Notes under the pieces: generated by a model
What the model was told of the DNA's origin: nothing
What the model saw: the letters and a program-made list of their open reading frames with translations, nothing else
The model's database searches: none
Translations under genes and position numbers: made by a program
From: Thomasclavelia ramosa DSM 1402
GTDB lineage: Bacteria; Bacillota_I; Bacilli_A; Erysipelotrichales; Coprobacillaceae
Assembly (NCBI RefSeq): GCF_014131695.1
Contig: NZ_CP036346.1
Span: 2,914,001 to 2,978,000 of the forward strand
Direction of reading: 5' to 3'
Length of the DNA stretch: 64,000 nt
Shown: positions 1 to 20,210 of the stretch, piece by piece
Layout: each line of letters starts with the position of its first letter
How positions within the stretch are numbered: the first letter of the stretch is position 1

Positions 1-724
<724 letters not shown>

Positions 725-1012
725 TATTTTGGTGTTTGCTTGATTACTATTTTCAACTATTTACTAAAATCCATCCATCCGTTTCGATTTATGTTTTTTA
801 GTGATGAAAATTCTTAGTTTTCGACTTTTCTAGAAAGACCTCAATAATAACAATTACTATTTCGATCTCATTTTCTATTTCTATCGCAATTTATTTTCTA
901 TTATCCAGTTTTCAATGATCTCTGAGTCATACCTGAGTATCACTCAAAACTAAACAGTATCTTCGAAACATCACTTCTCTTGTGCATCATCTTCGATCAT
1001 GCGTTTCTCCTT
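725..1012 (-). other. 16S-23S internal transcribed spacer (A), no tRNA
   Basis: A 288-nt spacer in which I see no tRNA gene. Positions 939-957 are complementary to 2619-2638 in the leader beyond the 16S 5' end, so the 16S precursor can close into a long RNase III-type processing stem. The spacer also holds the 5' half of the 23S processing stem. In operon B that half is 8228-8249, which pairs with 5055-5076 after the 23S gene. Confidence 0.75.
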
Positions 1013-2541
<1,529 letters not shown>

Positions 2542-2665
2542 TTATTTAAACAACTCTTCGTTTGTTTAGCTCTTTTTTCTTTTTTATCCTTCTGGATATT
2601 GACGTGTGTTTCTTAATTCTGTTTAGTTTTCAATGATCTCTCCGGCTTCTTTTGCCGACTTGAAT

Positions 2666-2694
2666 ATCTTACACTCTTTTCGCTTTTTAGTCAA
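2666..2694 (-). promoter_or_regulatory. rRNA promoter P2, operon A
   Basis: On the minus strand, TTGACT (2689-2694), a 17-bp spacer and TAAGAT (2666-2671). It lies about 125 bp before the 16S 5' end and is repeated in operons B and C. Confidence 0.8.
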
Positions 2695-2760
2695 TCTTTT
2701 TTTTAACTTTTTTTGCTTTTTCTCTCCGGTCCTTACGTCCCTTTCCTCGAGTGCCTATTT

Positions 2761-2789
2761 AATTTACCATATCCCTTTTGTCTTGTAAA
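2761..2789 (-). promoter_or_regulatory. rRNA promoter P1, operon A
   Basis: On the minus strand, TTTACA (2784-2789), a 17-bp spacer and TAAATT (2761-2766), upstream of P2. In operon C the homology with A and B stops just beyond this -35 box, as expected if this promoter marks the functional edge of the unit. Confidence 0.6.
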
Positions 2790-3123
2790 GAGTTATTTTC
2801 ACATTATTTTGTGACTTCCCTTTTTTCTCCCATTTTTTCGACTCTTTTCTGATTTTATTTTTTATTAAATACAGCTATTTTATTAACCGTCCCTTCTTTT
2901 TTTTAAAGAATTAAAAACAGGTCTATTTTTCAATACAACGCAAAAACATCATGTCTGCTGATATTTTATCTGATTCTTCGCCAAACGCTCTTATTTTAAA
3001 TAAAATGCCTGTACCAGCTCTGTTAGAGTTTACTTTATCGCCTGCACGATCATAAATATTTTTACCTGGTATATTGTAATTGACTCATTTAATAGTCATC
3101 TACAAATATACCTTCTCCTTTCT

Positions 3124-3311
3124 ATCAACCATTTAAACCGTGGTTGATTACGGTTAAGTTAATTTGTAAAATATTTAATATGTAAATGTGGATTTGTATT
3201 TTTTCACCTTGTAGCATGACTACTTTAGGCAGGCCCTTACCACAACCTTATTCCTAAATAATGATTAGTTATATGAGTCTTGAATTCGTATTTTGCACCA
3301 GGTTTTGTGGT
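3124..3311 (+). ncRNA. Candidate IS110 bridge RNA
   Basis: The non-coding left end can fold as a bridge RNA. A 5' stem-loop is possible at 3124-3148 (ATCAACC/GGTTGAT) or 3136-3155 (AACCGT/ACGGTT). A target loop follows: TTTTCACCT (3201-3209) resembles the left target strand. Next come a GTAG/CTAC hairpin (3211-3223) and AGGCAGG (3227-3233), the reverse complement of CCTGCCT across the empty site at 10395-10401. A donor loop is closed by ACCACAACC (3239-3247) with GGTTTTGTGGT (3301-3311). Inside it TAGTTA (3266-3271) matches the right end of the element, and ACCAGGT (3297-3303) is complementary to the left-end junction ACCTGGT. The order matches known bridge RNAs. Exact transcript ends are unknown. 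Confidence 0.65.
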
Positions 3312-3365
3312 CTAAGTGTTGTGGATACCTTTTCACATATTTTTATCAAGAAAGGATCTTTTATT

Positions 3366-4547
3366 ATGAAATTAGTTGGTATCGATATTGAAAAAAAACA
3401 CTTCTTTTGTATTATGGACAAAGATAGTGGTGAAGTTTTACTTCAACCTTCTTCTTTTTCCAATACTAAAGATGGATTTGATTCTCTAATCCAAAAACTT
3501 AGTTCTTATTCTAAGGACTCTATATTGATTGGTATGGAAGACACCGGGCATTATCATTTTGCTTTATTAAAGTATCTTTTAGAAAAAAATTTTACTGTTG
3601 CTCTTATCAACCCTAAAACTACTGATTACACTCGTAAAATACAGAACGGCATCACTAAGAATGATAAACTTGACACTCTTACTATCTGTGATGTTTTGGA
3701 TACTCCTGTACGAAAAAAGCAGTATCGTATTACAAAAGTCAACAGCTTCGATCTTTATGAACAAAAGCAATTAACTAGACATCATCACAATTTAAAAGAA
3801 GAACTCAATGTTTATACAAACCGCCTACAAAAATGCATTGATATTGTTTTCCCTGAATTCAACAGCTTATTTTCATCTAAATACGGCATTATCTACATGA
3901 ATGTACTTAAAACATTTGGCAGTGCTGAAAATATCGCTAGTACTGATATTAGAACTATTCGCAAATGTTTTGAAATAAAAGGCCGAGGGAACCGCATATC
4001 TCTAACTGCACAGCAGCTTAAAGACTCTGCTAAATCTTCTATTGGAATTTCATCAGCAGCAGAAGTAATCAAAATCAAACATCTGATAAGTCAGATTGAA
4101 CTTATCAATGAACAGTTAGCTGAAACAGATAAAAAAATAGAAGAGTTTTCCATCCAAAATAACTCTCCTATCCTATCCATCCCAGGGATTTCTCATTTCT
4201 TTGGTACTTCTATTTTAGCCGAATTAGGAGAGATAAGCAACTATTCTAAGCCATCTAAGATAATAAAAGCAGCTGGTGTTGCTCCTTATCATTACGAATC
4301 AAGTCAATACAACGCACAACATACTGCTATTACCAAGAAAGGTTCACCATATTTGAGAAAGACTTTATATCAGATCATATTGCCTGTGATTAATAATAAT
4401 CCGGTATTTAAACAATATTATGATTTAAAGATTTCTCAAGGTAAAGGTCATCGTTGTGCTTGTGGACATTGTGTTAGAAAATTGCTTAGAATTATTTATC
4501 ATCTTTCAAGTACCAATCAACAATTTGATGATGCACTTTTAAGATAA
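3366..4547 (+). CDS. IS110 family transposase (recombinase)
   Basis: A 393-residue IS110 recombinase. The start chosen is the ATG at 3366, preceded by AGAAAGGA, rather than the upstream in-frame codon at 3261, which would run through the bridge-RNA region. The N-terminal RuvC-like DEDD domain shows D6 (GIDIEKK), the E of GMEDTGHY near residue 60 and the D pair in NDKLDTL near residues 98-101. The C-terminal Tnp_IS116/IS110/IS902 domain contains LSIPGISHFFG and the KGSPYLRK segment with the candidate catalytic serine. IS110 enzymes act with a bridge RNA that pairs with target and donor DNA. The frame is intact and the neighbouring site is clean, so the element may be active. Confidence 0.95.
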   Translation: MKLVGIDIEKKHFFCIMDKDSGEVLLQPSSFSNTKDGFDSLIQKLSSYSKDSILIGMEDTGHYHFALLKYLLEKNFTVALINPKTTDYTRKIQNGITKNDKLDTLTICDVLDTPVRKKQYRITKVNSFDLYEQKQLTRHHHNLKEELNVYTNRLQKCIDIVFPEFNSLFSSKYGIIYMNVLKTFGSAENIASTDIRTIRKCFEIKGRGNRISLTAQQLKDSAKSSIGISSAAEVIKIKHLISQIELINEQLAETDKKIEEFSIQNNSPILSIPGISHFFGTSILAELGEISNYSKPSKIIKAAGVAPYHYESSQYNAQHTAITKKGSPYLRKTLYQIILPVINNNPVFKQYYDLKISQGKGHRCACGHCVRKLLRIIYHLSSTNQQFDDALLR

Positions 4548-4759
4548 AATAAATGCATTAAAATTAAAAAAAGGCCAATTTTGGTTCTTTTCGTCATGCC
4601 CAAAAATTACAAATCATTATTCACATTTCAAGGATCTATACTACTTAACATATAAAATCATTTATTTTAACATTTTCAAACTTTTTCATAAAAACACTTG
4701 AATTTTATATAGTTACCTGCCTTAGATAATCTATCCTGATCCTGCAGGAAAAATCACAA

Positions 4760-4786
4760 CAGCTGTTATTATCTTAATAACAGCTG
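4760..4786. repeat. 12-bp inverted repeat in rrn spacer
   Basis: CAGCTGTTATTA and TAATAACAGCTG form a perfect 12-bp stem with a 3-nt loop, repeated at 10439-10465. It lies about 90 bp past the 5S terminator. It has no clear T tract on either strand, so its role (backup terminator, processing site or protein site) is open. Confidence 0.7.
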
Positions 4787-4874
4787 ATAACCCGGGCTAA
4801 TTAAAACTATAGCAGTAAGTCGATGATAGACGACATAATTCATCCAGAACTGCTTATATTAAAGCCGGATATAA

Positions 4875-4902
4875 AATAAAAAAAGGATACGCAGAGGTAT
4901 CC
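4875..4902 (-). terminator. Terminator of rrn operon B
   Basis: On the minus strand, GGATAC-CTCTGC-GTATCC is followed by an uninterrupted T run, just after 5S: a classical intrinsic terminator. Confidence 0.9.
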
Positions 4903-4915
4903 GTAAATAAAAAAA

Positions 4916-5026
4916 GAACCGGCAGCTTGCTATTGTCGCACCTTGGTACTATCTTCGCCGTTATGATGCTTAACTTCTGTGTTCGGTATGGGAACAGGTG
5001 TGTCCATCATGCTATCGCTACCAGAT
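4916..5026 (-). rRNA. rrf: 5S rRNA (operon B)
   Basis: About 111 nt with the conserved 5S segments (the CCGAACACAGAAGTTAAGC region on the minus strand) between 23S and the terminator. Ends are accurate to a few bases. Confidence 0.93.
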
Positions 5027-5142
5027 CTTCTTTTCTAAGCAATTCCTTTCGAGAATCACTCAAAACTAGATAATAGTTTTCTTGCGTCTTTTGTCTTCCA
5101 CTTTGTCTTCTTTCAGTTTCAAGCCTTAACCCTTTTTCTCTA

Positions 5143-8055
<2,913 letters not shown>

Positions 8056-8342
8056 TATTTTGGTGTTTGCTTGATTACTATTTTCAACTATTTACTAAAA
8101 TCCATCCATCCGTTTCGATTTATGTTTTTAGTGATGAAAATTCTTAGTTTTCGACTTTTCTAGAAAGACCTCAATAATAACAATTACTATTTCGATCTCA
8201 TTTTCTATTTCTATCGCAATTTATTTTCTATTATCCAGTTTTCAATGATCTCTGAGTCATACCTGAGTATCACTCAAAACTAAACAGTATCTTCGAAACA
8301 TCACTTCTCTTGTGCATCATCTTCGATCATGCGTTTCTCCTT
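8056..8342 (-). other. 16S-23S spacer (B), no tRNA
   Basis: 287 nt, one base shorter than in A and C because a T run near 8125-8129 has five T instead of six. No tRNA is visible. Positions 8269-8287 pair with 9949-9968 to form the 16S processing stem. Confidence 0.75.
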
Positions 8343-9871
<1,529 letters not shown>

Positions 9872-9995
9872 TTATTTAAACAACTCTTCGTTTGTTTAGC
9901 TCTTTTTTCTTTTTTATCCTTCTGGATATTGACGTGTGTTTCTTAATTCTGTTTAGTTTTCAATGATCTCTCCAGCTTCTTTTGCCGACTTGAAT

Positions 9996-10118
9996 ATCTT
10001 ACACTCTTTTCGCTTTTTAGTCAATCTTTTTTTAACTTTTTTTGCTTTTTCTCTCCGGTCCTTACGTCCCTTTCCTCGAGTGCCTATTTAATTTACCATA
10101 TCCCTTTTGTCTTGTAAA
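9996..10118 (-). promoter_or_regulatory. rRNA promoters P2 and P1, operon B
   Basis: P2: TTGACT (10019-10024), 17 bp, TAAGAT (9996-10001). P1: TTTACA (10113-10118), 17 bp, TAAATT (10090-10095). The layout is the same as in operon A. Confidence 0.7.
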
Positions 10119-10252
10119 GAGTTATTTTCACATTATTTTGTGACTTCCCTTTTTTCTCCCATTTTTTCGACTCTTTTCTGATTTTATTTTTTTATTAAAT
10201 ACAGCTATTTTATTAACCGTCCCTTCTTTTTTTTAAAGAATTAAAAACAGGT

Positions 10253-10432
10253 CTATTTTTCAATACAACGCAAAAACATCATGTCTGCTGATATTTTATC
10301 TGATTCTTCGCCAAACGCTCTTATTTTAAATAAAATGCCTGTACCAGCTCTGTTAGAGTTTACTTTATCGCCTGCACGATCATAAATATTTTTACCTGCC
10401 TTAGATAATCTATCCTGATCCTGCAGGAAAAA
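10253..10432 (-). pseudogene. Gene-tail remnant, intact copy in C/B rrn spacer
   Basis: A 59-codon minus-strand frame without a start codon, bounded upstream by an in-frame TGA and ending in TAG. It would encode a tail with GKNIYDRAGDKVNSNRAGTG and a final MMFLRCIEK. I do not recognise the family. It is the uninterrupted version of the sequence split by IS110 in the other spacer, and it contains the empty insertion site at 10396-10397. It may be a fragment of the gene that once lay after an rrn operon. Confidence 0.35.
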
Positions 10433-10438
10433 TCACAA

Positions 10439-10465
10439 CAGCTGTTATTATCTTAATAACAGCTG
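10439..10465. repeat. 12-bp inverted repeat in rrn spacer (second copy)
   Basis: Same perfect inverted repeat as at 4760-4786. Confidence 0.7.
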
Positions 10466-10553
10466 ATAACCCGGGCTAATTAAAACTATAGCAGTAAGTC
10501 GATGATAGACGACATAATTCATCCAGAACTGCTTATATTAAAGCCGGATATAA

Positions 10554-10581
10554 AATAAAAAAAGGATACGCAGAGGTATCC
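10554..10581 (-). terminator. Terminator of rrn operon C
   Basis: Same GGATAC/GTATCC hairpin and T run as after operon B. Confidence 0.9.
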
Positions 10582-10594
10582 GTAAATAAAAAAA

Positions 10595-10705
10595 GAACCG
10601 GCAGCTTGCTATTGTCGCACCTTGGTACTATCTTCGCCGTTATGATGCTTAACTTCTGTGTTCGGTATGGGAACAGGTGTGTCCATCATGCTATCGCTAC
10701 CAGAT
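10595..10705 (-). rRNA. rrf: 5S rRNA (operon C)
   Basis: Identical in extent to the copy at 4916-5026. Confidence 0.93.
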
Positions 10706-10821
10706 CTTCTTTTCTAAGCAATTCCTTTCGAGAATCACTCAAAACTAGATAATAGTTTTCTTGCGTCTTTTGTCTTCCACTTTGTCTTCTTTCAGTTTCA
10801 AGCCTTAACCCTTTTTCTCTA

Positions 10822-13734
<2,913 letters not shown>

Positions 13735-14022
13735 TATTTTGGTGTTTGCTTGATTACTATTTTCAACTATTTACTAAAATCCATCCATCCGTTTCGATTT
13801 ATGTTTTTTAGTGATGAAAATTCTTAGTTTTCGACTTTTCTAGAAAGACCTCAATAATAACAATTACTATTTCGATCTCATTTTCTATTTCTATCGCAAT
13901 TTATTTTCTATTATCCAGTTTTCAATGATCTCTGAGTCATACCTGAGTATCACTCAAAACTAAACAGTATCTTCGAAACATCACTTCTCTTGTGCATCAT
14001 CTTCGATCATGCGTTTCTCCTT
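13735..14022 (-). other. 16S-23S spacer (C), no tRNA
   Basis: 288 nt like copy A, with no tRNA seen. Positions 13949-13967 pair with 15629-15648 around the 16S gene. Confidence 0.75.
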
Positions 14023-15551
<1,529 letters not shown>

Positions 15552-15675
15552 TTATTTAAACAACTCTTCGTTTGTTTAGCTCTTTTTTCTTTTTTATCCT
15601 TCTGGATATTGACGTGTGTTTCTTAATTCTGTTTAGTTTTCAATGATCTCTCCGGCTTCTTTTGCCGACTTGAAT

Positions 15676-15799
15676 ATCTTACACTCTTTTCGCTTTTTAG
15701 TCAATCTTTTTTTTAACTTTTTTTGCTTTTTCTCTCCGGTCCTTACGTCCCTTTCCTCGAGTGCCTATTTAATTTACCATATCCCTTTTGTCTTGTAAA
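15676..15799 (-). promoter_or_regulatory. rRNA promoters P2 and P1, operon C
   Basis: P2: TTGACT (15699-15704), 17 bp, TAAGAT (15676-15681). P1: TTTACA (15794-15799), 17 bp, TAAATT (15771-15776). The conserved unit ends one base after the P1 -35 box. The rest of 15552-15875 is T-rich leader plus the terminator of the next gene. Confidence 0.7.
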
Positions 15800-15818
15800 G
15801 CCTTTTTTGTCTTTTTTT

Positions 15819-15855
15819 GTAAAAAAATACCACTCCTTCAAAAAGGAATGGTATT
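15819..15855 (-). terminator. Terminator of the PTS IIA gene
   Basis: An 11-bp stem (15826-15836 with 15845-15855, one G-U pair) followed on the minus strand by seven T. It lies between the IIA gene and the rrn promoters. Confidence 0.85.
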
Positions 15856-15875
15856 TATTCACCTAACTAGTAAAA

Positions 15876-16184
15876 TTACCCGATTTTTTTGTAAACATCA
15901 ATAAATTCTTGAGCTAAGTCAATAACTACCAAAGCAGTCATTAAGTGGTCTTGAGCATGTACCATTAATAAGTTTAATGGTGCTTTTTCTCCACGAATTT
16001 CAGCTTGAATTAATTCTGTTTGAGAATGATGAGCTTCGTTTACTGTTTCTTTAGCTTGTTGTAATGATTCATCAGCTTTTGCTAAGTCACCAGCTTTTGC
16101 ATATTGAATTGCTTCAATTGCAGAGCTACGAGCACTACCACTGTTTACAATTAGGTTAATTACGATTTGTTCTTGTTCATCCAT
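15876..16184 (-). CDS. PTS lactose/cellobiose-type IIA protein
   Basis: A 102-residue all-helical IIA of the LacF/CelC (PTS_IIA, PF02255) family, normally one of three or four parts of a lactose/cellobiose/chitobiose transporter that passes phosphate from HPr to IIB. The signature VHAQDHLMTA gives H76 as the phosphorylated histidine and D79 as the metal-trimer aspartate. The length is normal. A ribosome site (AAGGAG) precedes the ATG. It is alone: no IIB or IIC adjoins it, and it has its own promoter and terminator between tuf and the rrn array. The only other PTS-like gene here is the IIB-like gene at 21347-21718. The transported sugar cannot be told; it may serve distant permeases. Confidence 0.92.
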   Translation of the reverse strand: MDEQEQIVINLIVNSGSARSSAIEAIQYAKAGDLAKADESLQQAKETVNEAHHSQTELIQAEIRGEKAPLNLLMVHAQDHLMTALVVIDLAQEFIDVYKKIG

Positions 16185-16234
16185 TTTGATATCTCCTTAT
16201 AACAATGAATTTTCAGATTTATATCTGCTCTTAT

Positions 16235-16263
16235 ATTATACCTAAGTGAAGGGTGCTTTTCAA
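16235..16263 (-). promoter_or_regulatory. Promoter of the PTS IIA gene
   Basis: Minus strand TTGAAA (16258-16263), 17 bp, TATAAT (16235-16240), about 50 bp before the start codon. Confidence 0.75.
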
Positions 16264-16289
16264 GCGGTTTCAATTATTTTCAAAATGTA

Positions 16290-16317
16290 AAAAAAGAAAG
16301 CCACTAATGTGACTTTC
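16290..16317 (-). terminator. Terminator of the str operon (after tuf)
   Basis: GAAAGTCAC-ATTA-GTGGCTTTC stem (16296-16317) followed by T residues on the minus strand, just after the tuf stop. Confidence 0.85.
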
Positions 16318-16333
16318 CAAATTTCTGTAATTA

Positions 16334-17518
16334 TTATTCAATAATATCAGAGATATTTCCAGAACCTACAGTTCTACCACCTTCACGGATTGAGAATTTA
16401 GTTCCTTTTTCAATTGCAATTGGAGCAATTAATTCTACAGTTAATTCAACGTTATCCCCAGGCATAACCATTTCTACACCTTCTGGTAATTCAATAACAC
16501 CAGTTACGTCAGTAGTTCTGAAGTAGAATTGTGGTCTATAGTTAGCGAAGAAAGGAGTATGACGTCCACCTTCATCTTTACTTAAGATATACACTTGAGA
16601 TTTGAATTTTTTGTGTGGATTAACTGATCCAGGTTTAGCTAATACTTGTCCACGTTGAATTTCTTCACGGTTAACACCTCTTAATAAAACCCCTACGTTA
16701 TCTCCAGATTCAGCGTAATCTAATAACTTACGGAACATTTCGATACCTGTAGCAACAGTGTTTTTAGTTTCATGAATACCAACGATTTCAAGTGGATCAT
16801 TTAAGTTTAATTGTCCACGTTCAACACGTCCAGTAGCAACTGTACCACGTCCAGTGATTGTGAATACGTCTTCAACTGGCATTAAGAATGGTTTATCAGT
16901 ATCTCTAGTTGGAGTTGGAATATAAGAATCAACAGCTTCCATTAATTCATGAATAGCTGGAACCCATTTTGGATCTCCTTCTAAAGCTTTTAAAGCAGAA
17001 CCACGGATAACTGGAGTGTCATCACCTGGGAAGTCATATTCATTTAATAATTCACGAACTTCCATTTCTACTAAGTCTAATAATTCTTCGTCATCAACCA
17101 TATCACATTTATTTAAGAATACGATGATGTAAGGTACACCTACTTGACGAGATAATAAGATATGTTCTCTTGTTTGAGGCATTGGTCCATCTGTAGCAGC
17201 AACTACTAAGATAGCACCGTCCATTTGTGCAGCACCAGTGATCATGTTTTTGATGTAGTCAGCATGGCCTGGACAGTCAACGTGTGCATAGTGACGAGTT
17301 GCAGTTTGGTATTCAACGTGTGCAGTGTTGATTGTGATACCACGTTCTTTTTCTTCTGGAGCAGCATCGATAGCAGCATAATCCATTGCTTGAGCTTGTC
17401 CATCTTTTGATAATACTGTTGTAATAGCAGCAGTTAAAGTTGTTTTACCATGGTCAACGTGACCAATAGTTCCGATATTTACATGCGCTTTTGAGCGGTC
17501 AAATTTTTCCTTAGCCAT
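16334..17518 (-). CDS. tuf: Elongation factor Tu
   Basis: EF-Tu, 394 residues, the GTPase that delivers aminoacyl-tRNA to the ribosome. G1 [10 protein letters not shown] (residues 19-28), switch [12 protein letters not shown]3 DCPGHADY, G4 NKCDMVDD and G5 SALKAL are all intact, followed by beta-barrel domains 2 and 3 ending in [15 protein letters not shown]. It is the last gene of the str operon after fusA, 84 bp away, with a possible promoter of its own in the gap. A strong Shine-Dalgarno (AGGAGG) precedes the ATG. Only one tuf copy is in the window. Confidence 0.99.
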   Translation of the reverse strand: MAKEKFDRSKAHVNIGTIGHVDHGKTTLTAAITTVLSKDGQAQAMDYAAIDAAPEEKERGITINTAHVEYQTATRHYAHVDCPGHADYIKNMITGAAQMDGAILVVAATDGPMPQTREHILLSRQVGVPYIIVFLNKCDMVDDEELLDLVEMEVRELLNEYDFPGDDTPVIRGSALKALEGDPKWVPAIHELMEAVDSYIPTPTRDTDKPFLMPVEDVFTITGRGTVATGRVERGQLNLNDPLEIVGIHETKNTVATGIEMFRKLLDYAESGDNVGVLLRGVNREEIQRGQVLAKPGSVNPHKKFKSQVYILSKDEGGRHTPFFANYRPQFYFRTTDVTGVIELPEGVEMVMPGDNVELTVELIAPIAIEKGTKFSIREGGRTVGSGNISDIIE

Positions 17519-17555
17519 TTAAGGTTCCTCCTAGTTTATATTTTTGTACATATAC

Positions 17556-17584
17556 ATTCTAATTTATTTAGTTGAAAAAATCAA
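17556..17584 (-). promoter_or_regulatory. Possible internal tuf promoter
   Basis: Minus strand TTGATT (17579-17584), 17 bp, TAGAAT (17556-17561) in the fusA-tuf gap. A separate tuf promoter is common in Firmicutes; here it is only a sequence match. Confidence 0.45.
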
Positions 17585-17602
17585 TAAGATTTTGATTGGA
17601 TA

Positions 17603-19678
17603 CTAGTTGTTTCCACCGTTTTTCTTAATAATTTCTTCTCTAATAGATTTAGGTACTGGTTCATAACGATCGAAGATCATTGTGTAGTTACCACGACCTT
17701 GTGTAAATGATCTTAAATCAGTAGCATATCCGAACATTTCTGATAAAGGAATACTAGCTTGCACTGTAACAGCATTTCCTCTTTCTTCTTGTCCTTCAAT
17801 CATACCACGACGTGAAGATACGTCACCCATTACACTACCTAAGTATTCAGCAGGTGCAGTTACTTCTACAGCCATGATTGGCTCTAAGATAACTGGATCA
17901 CATTTTTTACCAGCAGCTTTTAATGCCATACTTGCAGCAACTTTATATGCCATTTCTGATGAATCGACATCATGGTAAGAACCATCAAATAATGTCGCTT
18001 TAACATCTAATACTGGATATCCAGCAATCATCCCAGTTGCAAGAGCATCTTCAAGACCTACTTTAACAGAGTTAATGTATTCTCTTGGAACAGATCCCCC
18101 AACGATAGCATCAACGAATTCAAATCCTTTACCTTCATTAGGTTCAAATTTGATCCATACGTGACCGTATTGTCCACGACCACCAGATTGTTTAACATAT
18201 TTACCTTCACATTCAGCAGCTGTTTTGATTGTTTCACGATAAGCTACTTGTGGAGCACCTACGTTAGCTTCTACTTTGTATTCTCTTCTTAAACGGTCAA
18301 CGATTACATCTAAGTGTAATTCACCCATACCTGCGATAACTGTATCACCAGTTTCAGGGTTTGTAAATGTTCTGAAAGTTGGATCTTCTTCAGCTAATTT
18401 AGATAATCCAACACCTAATTTATCTTGATCTTGTTTTGTTTTTGGTTCAATAGCAAGTTCAATAACTGGTTCAGGGAATTCCATTTTTTCAAGAATAACG
18501 AAATTCTTTTCGTCACAGATAGTATCCCCAGTAGTTGTATTTTTAAACCCTACAGCAGCTGCGATATCCCCAGCATAAACTGTTTGGATTTCATTACGTT
18601 TATTGGCATGCATTTGAAGAATACGTCCTAAACGTTCTTTCTTATCTTTTGTTGAATTTAATACATACGATCCAGAATCAACAGTTCCTGAATATACACG
18701 GAAGAAAGTTAATCTTCCTACAAATGGGTCAGCCATAATTTTGAACGCTAATGCAGCAAACGGTTCTTCGTCTGAAGCATGTTTTTCAATTTCATTACCA
18801 TCTTCATCAATCCCCTTAATTGAAGGAATATCAGTAGGAGCAGGTAAGAAATCAATAACTGCATCTAACATTGGTTGAACCCCTTTGTCTTTATAAGCAG
18901 AACCACATAATACTGGGAATAATTCTACAGCCAATACACCTTTACGGATAGCAGCTTTAACTTCTTCTTCAGTTGGTTCTTCTTCTTCTAAAACTTTCAT
19001 CATTAGATCATCATCATAAGATGCAGCAGCATCTAACATTTTAGCATGATATTCGTTTGCTTGATCTAAATATTCCTCAGGGATATCTTTGTAAATTACG
19101 TTTTCACCTTTAGTCCCTTCGAAGTAAACAGCTTTCATCTTAATTAAGTCGATGATTCCTTCGAAAGTATCTTCAGCACCGATTGGTAATTGAAGTGCAA
19201 CACCATGTACCCCTAATCTTTTTTCTAAAGATTCTAAAGACATAATGAAGTCAGCACCAGTAGCATCCATTTTATTACAGAATACAATACGTGGTACTCC
19301 ATAAGTAGTTGCTTGACGCCAAACTGTTTCAGTTTGAGGTTCAACACCTGCTTTTGAGTCTAATACAGTAACCGCACCATCTAATACACGTAATGAACGT
19401 TCAACTTCTACAGTGAAGTCTACATGGCCCGGTGTATCGATGATATTAACACGGTATCCATTCCATTGTGCAGTTGTTGCTGCAGAAGTGATTGTAATAC
19501 CACGTTCTTGTTCTTGTTCCATCCAGTCCATTTGAGAAGCACCTTCATGTGTTTCTCCAATTTTATGAATCTTACCTGTGTAATAAAGGACACGTTCAGT
19601 AGTTGTTGTTTTACCAGCATCGATATGAGCCATGATTCCGATATTACGAGTTTTCTCTAATGAGAATTCACGAGACAT
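17603..19678 (-). CDS. fusA: Elongation factor G
   Basis: EF-G, 691 residues, the GTPase that drives translocation and, with RRF, ribosome recycling. GTPase motifs are in order: [41 protein letters not shown] and a G5 SA in CGSAYKDKG. Domains II to V follow, with the domain IV segment [15 protein letters not shown] and the C-terminal [14 protein letters not shown]-type region. Length and domain order are normal for the bacterial fusA family, and it sits between rpsG and tuf as usual in the str operon. No fusidic-acid resistance state was assigned. Confidence 0.99.
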   Translation of the reverse strand: MSREFSLEKTRNIGIMAHIDAGKTTTTERVLYYTGKIHKIGETHEGASQMDWMEQEQERGITITSAATTAQWNGYRVNIIDTPGHVDFTVEVERSLRVLDGAVTVLDSKAGVEPQTETVWRQATTYGVPRIVFCNKMDATGADFIMSLESLEKRLGVHGVALQLPIGAEDTFEGIIDLIKMKAVYFEGTKGENVIYKDIPEEYLDQANEYHAKMLDAAASYDDDLMMKVLEEEEPTEEEVKAAIRKGVLAVELFPVLCGSAYKDKGVQPMLDAVIDFLPAPTDIPSIKGIDEDGNEIEKHASDEEPFAALAFKIMADPFVGRLTFFRVYSGTVDSGSYVLNSTKDKKERLGRILQMHANKRNEIQTVYAGDIAAAVGFKNTTTGDTICDEKNFVILEKMEFPEPVIELAIEPKTKQDQDKLGVGLSKLAEEDPTFRTFTNPETGDTVIAGMGELHLDVIVDRLRREYKVEANVGAPQVAYRETIKTAAECEGKYVKQSGGRGQYGHVWIKFEPNEGKGFEFVDAIVGGSVPREYINSVKVGLEDALATGMIAGYPVLDVKATLFDGSYHDVDSSEMAYKVAASMALKAAGKKCDPVILEPIMAVEVTAPAEYLGSVMGDVSSRRGMIEGQEERGNAVTVQASIPLSEMFGYATDLRSFTQGRGNYTMIFDRYEPVPKSIREEIIKKNGGNN

Positions 19679-19711
19679 AATTTTTCTCCTTTCGTTATCA
19701 TTTGTTGGATA

Positions 19712-20182
19712 TTACCAACGGAAATGAGCAAATGCTTTATTAGCTTCTGCCATTTTATGAGTATCTTCTTTCTTCTTAACAGAAGCACCAGCTCCGTTAG
19801 AAGCATCAATAATTTCGTTAGCTAAACGATCAACCATTGTATTTTCGTTTCTTAAACGAGAATAATTTACTAACCATCTTAACCCTAAAGTCATTCTTCT
19901 TTCACCAGATACTTCTACTGGTACTTGGTAGTTAGCCCCACCAATACGTCTAACTTTAAGTTCAAGAACTGGCATAATGTTGTTGATTGCTTGATCAAAA
20001 ACTTCCATTGCTGGGTTTCCAGTTTTCTCTTCTACTTTTTTAAATGCATCATATAAGATGTTTTGAGCAACACCTTTTTTACCATCAAGCATAATGTTGT
20101 TGATTAATTTAGATACAGTTTTAGAATTGTACACTGGATCAGGTAGAACGTCTCTTTTAGCAACTTGACCTTTTCTTGCCAT
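19712..20182 (-). CDS. rpsG: 30S ribosomal protein S7
   Basis: S7, 156 residues, nucleates folding of the 16S 3' major domain and lines the exit site. The [20 protein letters not shown] start and the [11 protein letters not shown] segment are typical. Second gene of the str operon, 28 bp after rpsL, preceded by AGGAGG. In enterobacteria S7 represses the operon at the rpsL-rpsG gap; that gap is too short here to show such a site. Confidence 0.99.
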   Translation of the reverse strand: MARKGQVAKRDVLPDPVYNSKTVSKLINNIMLDGKKGVAQNILYDAFKKVEEKTGNPAMEVFDQAINNIMPVLELKVRRIGGANYQVPVEVSGERRMTLGLRWLVNYSRLRNENTMVDRLANEIIDASNGAGASVKKKEDTHKMAEANKAFAHFRW

Positions 20183-20210
20183 TTAATTTTCCTCCTATAC
20201 TTGATTTTTC

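Larger units (their letters stand above)
3068..4718 (+). mobile_element. IS110-family insertion sequence, 1651 bp
   Basis: The element's ends are fixed by comparison with the empty site at 10396-10397 in the sister spacer. Both junctions carry the dinucleotide CT (3066-3067 on the left, 4717-4718 on the right), the core expected for IS110-type recombination, with no terminal inverted repeats. The left non-coding end is about 300 bp and the right about 170 bp, and the long left end is typical of the IS110 (not IS1111) subgroup. It carries one transposase gene. It is oriented against rrn transcription and lies about 280 bp upstream of the operon A promoters, so it should not disturb them. Confidence 0.93.
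2923..4753 (-). pseudogene. Gene-tail remnant in the B/A rrn spacer, split by IS110
   Basis: The spacer between operons holds an open minus-strand frame of 59 codons (4753-4719 joined to 3067-2923) that ends in a stop but has no proper start. It would encode a basic, glycine-rich C-terminal tail containing NSNRAGTGILFKIRAFGEE. I do not recognise the family. The same frame is uninterrupted in the next spacer at 10253-10432; here the IS110 splits it. It is probably a leftover gene end carried along when the rrn unit was duplicated. Confidence 0.35.

Noticed and set aside
725-1012. Possible tRNA genes in the 16S-23S spacer
   Set aside because: No cloverleaf or conserved GTTCRA arm in any of the three copies.
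3261-3365. Upstream start of the transposase
   Set aside because: No ribosome site there, and the added residues overlap the candidate bridge RNA; ATG 3366 has a good site.
4760-4786. Inverted repeat as a second rrn terminator
   Set aside because: No continuous T run after it on either strand; kept only as a repeat.
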